Below are positions 50,815 to 57,944 of a stretch of 64,000 bases of DNA, one piece after another (the first letter of the stretch is position 1; each line of letters begins with the position of its first letter). The stretch lies in the NCBI RefSeq assembly GCF_046292685.1, contig NZ_JBKBQM010000007.1, positions 1 to 64,000 of the forward strand. Direction: 5' to 3'. The stretch is from Wagnerdoeblera sp046292685. Lineage in GTDB: Bacteria; Pseudomonadota; Alphaproteobacteria; Rhodobacterales; Rhodobacteraceae. The position numbers were made by a program, and so were the translations under genes. The notes below the pieces were generated by a model that saw nothing but the letters and a program-made list of their open reading frames with translations, made no database searches and was not told the DNA's origin.

Positions 50815-51606
50815 TCAGGGCAGGTTCATCCGCGCCAGGGCCGCCTCGATCAGGGCGACGTCGGAGGGGTTGTTCAGCTCCCAGAACTCGGCTGCACCGG
50901 CGGAAACCTCGGGTGCAATGATCGGCATGGCGTTTTCTAGGAACCGCAACTGCTCCAACCCTTCGAGCTGCTCCAGATCGCCGGGGGGCAGCAAGGCATA
51001 GCGCCGCAGTGCCTCGGGGCGATAGGCGTAAAGCCCGACGTGGTGAAACACCGGCACGGGCCCGGCGCCCTCGGCCGCCCCGCCAAAGGGCAGCACCTCC
51101 TTGGAAAAATACAGCGCCCTGCCCCGGCGGTCGCGCACCACCGTGGTGCCGCCGACCCGACCGGCGGCACGATCGGCGCGCAGGTTGGCCAGCGCCCGGG
51201 CATCGCAGCGCAAGGCGGGGGTGGCCATGGCCGCCTCGGGATCGTCGCGCAAGGCCGCCATCAGCGCGGGCACGAAATGCGGCGGCGTCAGCGGCGCATC
51301 GCCTTGCAGGTTCACCACCACATCGGCCGAAATCCCGGCACGTTCCACCGCTTCGGCCACGCGCTCGGTGCCGTTGCGACAGGTGTCGGAGGTCAGGATC
51401 ACCGGCGCCCCGACCCGTTCGGCCTCGGCCGCGATGCGGGCATCGTCGGTGGCGACGAACACCGGCAACCCGGTGGCACGGGCCGCCGCAACCGACCGTT
51501 CCAGCAAGCTGCGCGCCTGCCCGGTGGCCCCGCGCAAGGGCACCAGCGGCTTGCCCGGATAGCGGCTGGAGGCGTAACGCGCGGGAATGACGATACAGGC
51601 CCGCAT
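50815..51606 (-). CDS. kdsB: 3-deoxy-manno-octulosonate cytidylyltransferase
   Basis: A 263-residue enzyme making CMP-Kdo for lipopolysaccharide. Diagnostic parts are CIVIPARYASSRYPGKPLVP (nucleotide loop), DTCRNGTERVAEAV, VVNLQGDAPLTPP and VFHHVGLYAYRPEALRRY. It overlaps the kdsA stop by one base (TGATG-like junction at 51606), so it is translated from the same mRNA as kdsA and kdsD. Confidence 0.95.
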   Translation of the reverse strand: MRACIVIPARYASSRYPGKPLVPLRGATGQARSLLERSVAAARATGLPVFVATDDARIAAEAERVGAPVILTSDTCRNGTERVAEAVERAGISADVVVNLQGDAPLTPPHFVPALMAALRDDPEAAMATPALRCDARALANLRADRAAGRVGGTTVVRDRRGRALYFSKEVLPFGGAAEGAGPVPVFHHVGLYAYRPEALRRYALLPPGDLEQLEGLEQLRFLENAMPIIAPEVSAGAAEFWELNNPSDVALIEAALARMNLP

Positions 51607-52415
51607 CACAGCCCCTTGGCCAGCGCATCGAAGGCACGCAGCCGCGCCAGCAACGCCGGCAGATCGGCCAGCGGCACCATGTTGGGCCCGTCGCTGGGCG
51701 CGCGGTCGGGTGCCTCGTGCGTTTCCAGAAACACCGCCGCCACCCCGACCGCGACAGCCGCCCGCGCCAGCACCGGCACGAATTCGCGCTGCCCGCCCGA
51801 GGCACCGCCCAGCCCCCCCGGCTGCTGCACCGAATGGGTGGCATCGAACACCACCGGGAAGCCGGTCGCCGCCATCTGCGGCAAGGCGCGCAAATCGTTG
51901 ACCAGGGTGTTGTAGCCAAAGGACGTGCCGCGTTCGCACAGCAGGATGCGGCGGTTGCCGGTGCTGGCCACCTTGGCCGCGACATGCGCCATGTCCCAGG
52001 GTGCCAGGAACTGGCCCTTCTTGATGTTCACCGCCCGCCCGGTTTCGCCCGCGGCCAGCAGCAGATCGGTCTGACGGCAGAGAAAGGCGGGGATCTGCAG
52101 CACATCCACCGCCTGCGCCACGCTGGCGCAATGGCCCGGTTCGTGCACGTCGGTCAGCACCGGCACGCCGAATTCATCGCGCAGCCGCGCGAGGATTTCC
52201 AGCCCCCGCCCGATGCCCACCCCGCGCGCGCCCGACAGCGAGGTGCGGTTGGCCTTGTCGTAGCTGGCCTTGAAGATCACGCCCATGCCATCGGCCGCGC
52301 GCAGGATGCCGTCGCACAGCATCCGCGCGTGATCGAGGCTTTCCAGCTGGCACGGCCCGGCGATCAGCACCAGCGGCCGATCCTGCGCCAGCGTCAGGCT
52401 GCCGATTTCCACCAT
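51606..52415 (-). CDS. kdsA: 3-deoxy-8-phosphooctulonate synthase
   Basis: A 269-residue aldolase condensing arabinose 5-phosphate with phosphoenolpyruvate to Kdo 8-phosphate. Conserved sites: LIAGPCQLES, FKASYDKANRTSLSGARGVG, LTDVHEPGHCA, AVNIKKGQFLAPWDM, LCERGTSFGYNTLVNDLRAL and FDATHSVQQPGG. The Asn of the metal-independent versus Cys of the metal-dependent type was not assigned with confidence. The start overlaps the kdsD stop. Confidence 0.96.
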   Translation of the reverse strand: MVEIGSLTLAQDRPLVLIAGPCQLESLDHARMLCDGILRAADGMGVIFKASYDKANRTSLSGARGVGIGRGLEILARLRDEFGVPVLTDVHEPGHCASVAQAVDVLQIPAFLCRQTDLLLAAGETGRAVNIKKGQFLAPWDMAHVAAKVASTGNRRILLCERGTSFGYNTLVNDLRALPQMAATGFPVVFDATHSVQQPGGLGGASGGQREFVPVLARAAVAVGVAAVFLETHEAPDRAPSDGPNMVPLADLPALLARLRAFDALAKGL

Positions 52416-53377
52416 CAGGCCACCCCCGCGCGCAGCAGGTCGTGCAGGTGCAGCACGCCGACGGGCCGCCCCTGTTCCACCACGAACAAGGCGCCGATCT
52501 TGCGCTGGTTCATCACGCGCAACGCCTCGGCCGCCAGCATCTCGGGCGCCACAGTCACGGGCGCGCGGTTGGCGACCTCGGCCGCGGTGCGGGTCATCAG
52601 CCCGTCGAGGTTGCGGCGCAGGTCGCCATCGGAAATCACGCCGACCAAGAGGCCGGCCTCGTCCGTCAGCCCGGCAATGCCGAAGCCCTTGGCGGTCATG
52701 GTCAGGATGACGTCGGGCATGGGCAAGGCGCGCGGCACCAGCGGCACGGCTTCGCCGCGGTGCATGATCTGATGCACCTCGGACAGTTGCGCACCCAGCC
52801 GCCCGCCGGGGTGATAGCTGCGGAACTGGTCGGGGCGAAAGCGGCGCACCTCCATCACCGCAAGGGCCAGCGCATCGCCCAGCGCCAGTTGCAGGGTGGT
52901 CGAGGTGGTGGGCGCCATGCCGAAGCCGCAGGCCTCGGGCGCGTCGGGCAGCAGCAGCGGCACCTGCGCCGCCCGCATCAGCGTCGATCCGGGCACCCGG
53001 CTGACCGCCACCACCGGAATGGCAAAGCGGGCGCAATGCGCGATCAGGTCGCGCAGCTCCGCCGTTTCGCCGGAGTTCGACAACAGGATGCACAGGTCGC
53101 CCGGCGTGACCATGCCAAGGTCGCCGTGGCTTGCCTCGGCCGGGTGGACGAACAGCGCCGGCGTGCCGGTCGAGGCAAGGGTGGCCGCGATCTTGCGCCC
53201 GACATGGCCCGATTTGCCCATGCCCGACACCACCACCCGCCCCGGCGTGGCCAGCACCCGGCGCACCGCCTCGGCAAAGCCGGGGGGCAGCGCATCGGCC
53301 AGGGCCAGAACGGCCTGGCCTTCGGTGCGCAGCACGCGGGCGGCGGTGGCGGCGATGGCGGCGTCGGACAGGGTCAT
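52415..53377 (-). CDS. kdsD: Arabinose-5-phosphate isomerase (KpsF/GutQ family)
   Basis: A 320-residue enzyme turning ribulose 5-phosphate into arabinose 5-phosphate, the first Kdo precursor. The SIS domain (about residues 35-165: SGMGKSGHVGRKIAATLAST, LLSNSGETAEL) is followed by two CBS domains (VHQIMHRGEAVPL, GLLVGVISDGDLRRNLDGL, GALFVVEQGRPVGVLHLHDL). The ATG at 53377 overlaps the regulator's stop by four bases. Gene order D-A-B follows the pathway. Confidence 0.94.
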   Translation of the reverse strand: MTLSDAAIAATAARVLRTEGQAVLALADALPPGFAEAVRRVLATPGRVVVSGMGKSGHVGRKIAATLASTGTPALFVHPAEASHGDLGMVTPGDLCILLSNSGETAELRDLIAHCARFAIPVVAVSRVPGSTLMRAAQVPLLLPDAPEACGFGMAPTTSTTLQLALGDALALAVMEVRRFRPDQFRSYHPGGRLGAQLSEVHQIMHRGEAVPLVPRALPMPDVILTMTAKGFGIAGLTDEAGLLVGVISDGDLRRNLDGLMTRTAAEVANRAPVTVAPEMLAAEALRVMNQRKIGALFVVEQGRPVGVLHLHDLLRAGVA

Positions 53378-53835
53378 ACCGAAATCGCCGTGGTTTTCAG
53401 CACCGTGCGCAGGCTGAACGAGGATTGCATCTGCGCCACCCCCGGCAGGCGCGACAGGTATTGCCGGTGGATGCGGGCGAAATCTTCGGTGTCGCGGGCC
53501 ACGATCTTCAGCAGATAGTCGGCCGAGCCGGCCATCAGGTTGCATTCCAGCACGTCGGGCACCTTGGCCACCTCGCGCTCGAAGGCGTCCAGCAGCTCGT
53601 CGGCCTGGCCTTGCAGGGTGATTTCGACGAACACGGTGGTCGGGCGCCCCATGCGGCGCGCGTCGAGCAAGGCCACGTAGCGGTCGATGTAGCCTTCGGC
53701 CTCCAGCCGCTGCACGCGGCGGTGGCAGGCGCTGGCCGACAGGTTGACCTGTTCGGCCAGATCGGCGTTGGAAATGCGCCCGTCGCGTTGCAGCACGGTC
53801 AGGATGCGCCGGTCGGTCGGGTCGAGATCGGTCAT
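53374..53835 (-). CDS. Lrp/AsnC-family transcriptional regulator (AldR-like)
   Basis: A 153-residue feast/famine regulator. The N-terminal helix-turn-helix reads DRRILTVLQRDGRISNADLA, then NLSASACHRRVQRLEAEGYI. The C-terminal RAM domain (KVPDVLECNLMAGSADYLLK) senses amino acids. It is divergent from ald, so it very likely controls alanine dehydrogenase, as AldR does. It is also the first gene of a tightly overlapping run with kdsD-kdsA-kdsB. The start at 53835 is taken because the longer frame has no family homology. Confidence 0.92.
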   Translation of the reverse strand: MTDLDPTDRRILTVLQRDGRISNADLAEQVNLSASACHRRVQRLEAEGYIDRYVALLDARRMGRPTTVFVEITLQGQADELLDAFEREVAKVPDVLECNLMAGSADYLLKIVARDTEDFARIHRQYLSRLPGVAQMQSSFSLRTVLKTTAISV

Positions 53836-53998
53836 GCGAAGAATCTGCCACGATTTGGCCCGGGTGCGCAACAGGGTTGCGTCATGCGCGCGGTGAGGCG
53901 GCGAAAACTCAAGGATTTTGCACCAATTCGGCGCCATCATCGCGCCATAAGCGCCGACGCACAGACCGGGGCGCACAGGGATGCAAAGGGAAGTCACC
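53836..53998. promoter_or_regulatory. Divergent regulatory region between the Lrp-family gene and ald
   Basis: A 163-base spacer that is AT-richer than its flanks (for example AAAACTCAAGGATTTTGCAC near 53906-53925). It must hold the ald promoter and probably several Lrp-type operators, which are degenerate. I cannot define individual sites. Confidence 0.5.
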
Positions 53999-55117
53999 AT
54001 GAAGATCGGTTGCCCAAGGGAAATCAAGCCGCAGGAATTCCGCGTCGGCCTGACGCCGCACGCCGCGCGCGAGGCGGTGGCGCATGGCCACGAGGTGCTG
54101 GTGGAAACCGGCGCGGGCCTTGGCGCCGGGTTCGCCGACGCCGACTATGTCGCCGCCGGCGCCCGCATCGCCCCGAGCGCGGACGAGGTCTTTGCCTGGG
54201 CCGAGCTGATCGTGAAGGTCAAGGAACCTCAGGCGGTCGAGCGGGCGCGCCTGCGCGAAGGCCAGGTGCTGTTCACCTATCTGCACCTCGCCCCCGATCC
54301 GGACCAGACGCACGACCTGTTGAAATCGGGCGCGACCTGCATCGCCTATGAAACCGTGACCGACCGCGCCGGGGGTCTGCCCTTGCTGGCGCCGATGTCG
54401 GAGGTGGCCGGGCGGCTGGCGCCGCAGGTGGGGGCCTGGGCGCTGCAAAAGGCCAACGGCGGGCGCGGCGTGCTGCTGGGCGGCGTGCCCGGTGTGGCGC
54501 CGGGGAAGGTGGTGGTGATCGGCGGCGGCGTGGTGGGCACCCATGCCGCCCGGGTGGCCGCGGGGATGGGCGCGGATGTGACGGTGCTGGACCGGTCGCT
54601 GCCGCGGCTGCGCCATCTGGACGATGCCTTCGGGCGCGACTTCAAGTCGGTCTTCGCCAGCGCGGGCAACACCGCCGAACTGGTTGCCGAAGCCGACATG
54701 GTGATCGGCGCGGTGCTGATTCCGGGTGCCGCGGCGCCCAAGCTGGTCAGCCGGGCGCAGCTGGCCACGATGAAGCCCGGGGCGGTCATCGTCGATGTTG
54801 CCATCGACCAGGGCGGCTGCTTCGAAACCTCGCGCCCGACGACCCATGCCGACCCGATCTATACCGTGGACGGGATCGTGCATTACTGCGTGGCGAACAT
54901 GCCCGGCGCGGTGGCGCGCACCTCGACCCTGGCGCTGGGCAACGCGACGCTGCCCTTCCTGCTGGCGCTGGCCGACAAGGGCTGGAAACGCGCCTGCGCC
55001 GAAGACCCGCATCTGCTGGAGGGGCTGAACGTGCATGCCGGGCGGCTGACCTACCCGGCGGTGGGGGCGGCGCTGGGCTTGCCGTCGATCACCGGGGCCG
55101 AGGCGCTGGCGCTGTAA
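53999..55117 (+). CDS. ald: Alanine dehydrogenase
   Basis: A 372-residue NAD+ enzyme that interconverts alanine with pyruvate and ammonium. Features: MKIGCPREIKPQEFRVGLTP, EAELIVKVKEP-like WAELIVKVKEP, THL-type FTYLHLAPD (catalytic His), VVVIGGGVVGTHAARVAAGM (NAD fold) and GIVHYCVANMPGAVARTSTL. Length is normal. AAGGGAAG precedes the start at 53999; an ATG at 53981 is upstream but lacks family support. Regulation by the divergent Lrp-type protein is expected. Confidence 0.96.
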   Translation: MKIGCPREIKPQEFRVGLTPHAAREAVAHGHEVLVETGAGLGAGFADADYVAAGARIAPSADEVFAWAELIVKVKEPQAVERARLREGQVLFTYLHLAPDPDQTHDLLKSGATCIAYETVTDRAGGLPLLAPMSEVAGRLAPQVGAWALQKANGGRGVLLGGVPGVAPGKVVVIGGGVVGTHAARVAAGMGADVTVLDRSLPRLRHLDDAFGRDFKSVFASAGNTAELVAEADMVIGAVLIPGAAAPKLVSRAQLATMKPGAVIVDVAIDQGGCFETSRPTTHADPIYTVDGIVHYCVANMPGAVARTSTLALGNATLPFLLALADKGWKRACAEDPHLLEGLNVHAGRLTYPAVGAALGLPSITGAEALAL

Positions 55118-55187
55118 CCGCGCGCCCGGCGGCCCGCCTTGCGCGGGCGCGATGATATTCGAGGGTGACGGGCCCGGCTCGGGCCGG

Positions 55188-55209
55188 AAGGGGGCGCGCG
55201 CGCCCCCTT
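55188..55209. terminator. Bidirectional terminator between ald and mscL
   Basis: A fully self-complementary 22-base stretch (AAGGGGGCGCG joined to its complement CGCGCCCCCTT), flanked by T-rich and A-rich ends. It sits between two convergent genes and can serve both. Confidence 0.75.
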
Positions 55210-55216
55210 TGCCCTT

Positions 55217-55648
55217 TCAGCTGCGCGCCTTCAGCGTATCGCGGATTTCCGCAAGCAGTTCCTCGGCGGTCGGGCCCTTGGGAGCGGTCGCGGCGACGGC
55301 GGCTTCCTTTTTCACCGCGGCATCCTTGAGCTTGTTCACCGCCTTGACCAGCAGGAACACCACCCAGGCGATGATGAGGAAGTTGATGACCGCGGTGATG
55401 AACGAGCCATAGGCGAACACCGGCGCCCCGGCATCCCGCGCGGCTTTCAGCGAGGGATAGTCGGTGCTGCCGAGATTGATGAACAGGTTGGAAAAGTCGA
55501 TGCCGCCGGTGATGACCCCGATGATCGGGTTGATGAGGTCGGAGACCAGCGAATTGACGATGGCGGTAAAGGCCGCGCCGATGATGATGCCGACCGCAAG
55601 GTCGACGACGTTGCCCTTGGCGATGAAAGTCTTGAACTCGTTGAGCAT
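55217..55648 (-). CDS. mscL: Large-conductance mechanosensitive channel
   Basis: A 143-residue membrane channel that releases solutes on hypo-osmotic shock. The N-terminal amphipathic helix and first membrane helix are visible as MLNEFKTFIAKGNVVDLAVG and IIIGAAFTAIVNSLVSDLIN, and the second as FITAVINFLIIAWVVFLLVK. The C-terminal helix is preceded by an alanine/lysine-rich segment. Length is normal. The start at 55648 has GGGAACCGGAA upstream. Confidence 0.96.
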   Translation of the reverse strand: MLNEFKTFIAKGNVVDLAVGIIIGAAFTAIVNSLVSDLINPIIGVITGGIDFSNLFINLGSTDYPSLKAARDAGAPVFAYGSFITAVINFLIIAWVVFLLVKAVNKLKDAAVKKEAAVAATAPKGPTAEELLAEIRDTLKARS

Positions 55649-55807
55649 TTCCGGTTCCCTTGTTCTTGTCCGGTCGCGTGTCTGGCCTGGCTTGCCCCCG
55701 TCCCGAAAGCGTTTTGCACAGGCTCGGGGGCACTATTGCACAGGCGGGACGCTTCTTTCAGCGGAAATTTGCGGCTAGCCTGCACCGGCACCGCAGAGGA
55801 CCATGTC

Positions 55808-56503
55808 ATGACCACGCTTGCAGATTTTCCGATCACCCGCCGCTGGGCACCGCGCAACCCGCAGGCGATCCAGCTGTATTCGCTGCCGACGCCGAACGGG
55901 GTCAAGGTCTCGATCATGCTGGAGGAATGCGGCCTGCCCTATGACGCACATCTGGTGGATTTCGCAACCAACGACCAGCTGAGCCCCGAGTTCCTGTCGC
56001 TGAACCCCAACAACAAGATCCCCGCGATCATCGACCCGGCCGGCCCCGGCGGCGCACCGCTGGCGCTGTTCGAAAGCGGGGCGATCCTGATCTATCTGGC
56101 GGAAAAGACCGGGCAGTTCCTGCCGGCTGCGCAGCGCTACGAGGTGCTGCAATGGCTGATGTTCCAGATGGGCGGGGTGGGGCCGATGTTCGGGCAGCTC
56201 GGCTATTTTCACAGCTTTGCCGGCAAGGAGATCGAGGATCCGCGCCCCAAGGAGCGTTACCGCGCCGAAGCCGCACGGCTGTTGCGGGTGCTGGACGGGC
56301 GGCTGGAGGGGCGCGACTGGGCGGCGGGGGATTACTCGATCGCCGACATGGCGATTGCGCCGTGGCTGCGGACCTTGCGCGATTTCTACAAGGCCGGCGA
56401 TCTGACGGGCTGGGCCGAGTTGCGCCATGTGCCGGGGTATCTGGAGCGTTTCCTGGAACGTCCGGCGGTTCAGCGCGGGCTGGTGCAGCCGCCGCGCGGC
56501 TGA
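55808..56503 (+). CDS. Glutathione S-transferase family protein (YfcG/YghU-like)
   Basis: A 231-residue two-domain protein. The thioredoxin-like N-terminal part has QLYSLPTPNGVKVSIMLEEC, SLNPNNKIPAIIDPAGPGG and LFESGAILIYLAEKTG. The helical C-terminal part has the N-capping-like YSIADMAIAPWL. NK(I)PA and ESGAILIYL are typical of the nucleophilic GST/disulfide reductase group. The start is ATG 55808 (GAGGACC upstream). It is convergent with the flavoprotein gene. Confidence 0.9.
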   Translation: MTTLADFPITRRWAPRNPQAIQLYSLPTPNGVKVSIMLEECGLPYDAHLVDFATNDQLSPEFLSLNPNNKIPAIIDPAGPGGAPLALFESGAILIYLAEKTGQFLPAAQRYEVLQWLMFQMGGVGPMFGQLGYFHSFAGKEIEDPRPKERYRAEAARLLRVLDGRLEGRDWAAGDYSIADMAIAPWLRTLRDFYKAGDLTGWAELRHVPGYLERFLERPAVQRGLVQPPRG

Positions 56504-56514
56504 TGGCAAGGCAC

Positions 56515-56580
56515 AGGGGGCTGTCTGCCCCCTCTGGCCCGTGCCGGGCCATTCACCCCTGAGGATATTTGGGTCAAGGT
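56515..56580 (+). repeat. Composite intergenic repeat, copy B
   Basis: A hairpin AGGGGGC (56515-56521) / GCCCCCT (56527-56533) is followed after 22 bases by CACCCCTGAGGATATTTGGG and TCAAGG (to 56580). The repeat overlaps the final codons and the stop of the convergent flavoprotein gene. Confidence 0.7.
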
Positions 56581-57758
56581 GAAAAAGGCGATGCCGGGTC
56601 GAGGCCCGCGGCCGCCCGGCCGGCCCAGCGGCCGGTGGCGAGGCAGGCGGTGAGCAGGTAGCCGCCGGTCGGGGCGTCCCAGTCGAGCATTTCGCCGGCG
56701 GCGTGGATGCCGGGCAGCGCCCGGAGTTGCAGGCCCTGGTCGCAGGCGGCGCGGGTGATGCCGCCGGCGGTGGATATCGCCTCGTCCATCGGGCGGGGGC
56801 CCTGGTGGGGCACCTCCAGCGCCTTGATGCAGGCCGCGAGGGCGGCGGGGTCGGTTGGCAGCGGGCGGGCGCATTCCATCAGCAAGGCGGTCTTGGCGGC
56901 GTCGAGCCCGGCCTTGCGCAGCGTGGTGGTCAGGCTGTCCTTGCCGCGCCGGGCAAGCCGGGCGGCGAGTGTCGGGGCCGCAAGATCGGGGGCGAGGTCG
57001 ATGACCAGTGCCGCGCCTGTGCGCAAGGCGGGGGTGAGGGGATAGAGCCCGCCACCTTCGAGCCCGCGGGCGGACAAGGCGATTTCGCCGCGCGAGGTCA
57101 GGGGCCCCGCGGTCAGGCGCAGGCCTTTCAGGGCGGCGCCGAAGTGGCGCTGCATGTGATCGGACCAGGCAACGGCAAGGCCGGCATTGGAAGGGAGAAA
57201 GGGCGCGATCTGCACCCCGCGCGCGGCGAGCCAGGGCACCCAGGCGGCATCGGAGCCGAGCCGCGCCCAGCTGGCGCCGCCCAGGGCCAGCACGGTGACC
57301 GCCGGGGTCAGGGTGCGTTCGCCCTGCGGCGTGTCGAAGCGCAGGCGGTCGTCATCGAAACCTTGCCAGCGCCAGCGGGTGTGGAGCTGGACCCCCAGAC
57401 CGGCAAGTTGCGCCAGCCAGGCCCGCAGCAGGGGCGAAGCCTTCATGGCGACGGGAAAGACCCGGCCGGTGGAGCCGGTGAACACCGGCTGACCCAGCGC
57501 GGCGGCCCAGGCCTGCACCTGATCGGGGCCGAAGGCGGCCAGCATGGGGGCGAGCCAGTCGGCGCCTTGCGGATAGCGGGGAACGAAGGCGGCCAGCGGC
57601 TCGGCCCGCGTGAGGTTGAGGCCGGACTTGCCCGCCATCAGGAACTTGCGCGCCGGCGAGGGCTTCGCCTCGGCAACAGTCACCGACAGACCGGCGCGCG
57701 CCATTTCGCCGGCGGCCATCAGGCCGGCGGGCCCGGCGCCGATGACCAGCGCCTGCAT
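56574..57758 (-). CDS. HI0933/YhiN-like flavoprotein (NAD(P)/FAD-dependent oxidoreductase)
   Basis: A 394-residue FAD protein. The N-terminal dinucleotide fold reads ALVIGAGPAGLMAAGEMARA, and ARKFLMAGKSGLNLTRAEPL is the HI0933 signature. The C-terminal part has GGITRAACDQGLQLRALPGI and GEMLDWDAPTGGYLLTACLA, the second FAD contact. Its function in the cell is not established. The start at 57758 gives the canonical fold at once. Its stop codon lies in a dispersed repeat. Confidence 0.88.
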   Translation of the reverse strand: MQALVIGAGPAGLMAAGEMARAGLSVTVAEAKPSPARKFLMAGKSGLNLTRAEPLAAFVPRYPQGADWLAPMLAAFGPDQVQAWAAALGQPVFTGSTGRVFPVAMKASPLLRAWLAQLAGLGVQLHTRWRWQGFDDDRLRFDTPQGERTLTPAVTVLALGGASWARLGSDAAWVPWLAARGVQIAPFLPSNAGLAVAWSDHMQRHFGAALKGLRLTAGPLTSRGEIALSARGLEGGGLYPLTPALRTGAALVIDLAPDLAAPTLAARLARRGKDSLTTTLRKAGLDAAKTALLMECARPLPTDPAALAACIKALEVPHQGPRPMDEAISTAGGITRAACDQGLQLRALPGIHAAGEMLDWDAPTGGYLLTACLATGRWAGRAAAGLDPASPFSP

Positions 57759-57944
57759 CAGCCTGTCGCCTTTCGGTTTGCCATGCTGCCCCTCGCGCAT
57801 ACCGGTTGACTGCGGCATTGCACCGAACCCGCGGGCTTGCAAGCCCGGACGGAGTTGCAGAAAACGCGCGAGCCTAAAGCTTCAAGCTTGAAATAATGCA
57901 AACGCACTGATACCGTGGGCTCAAACGCGCCATCGGAGGGTTAC

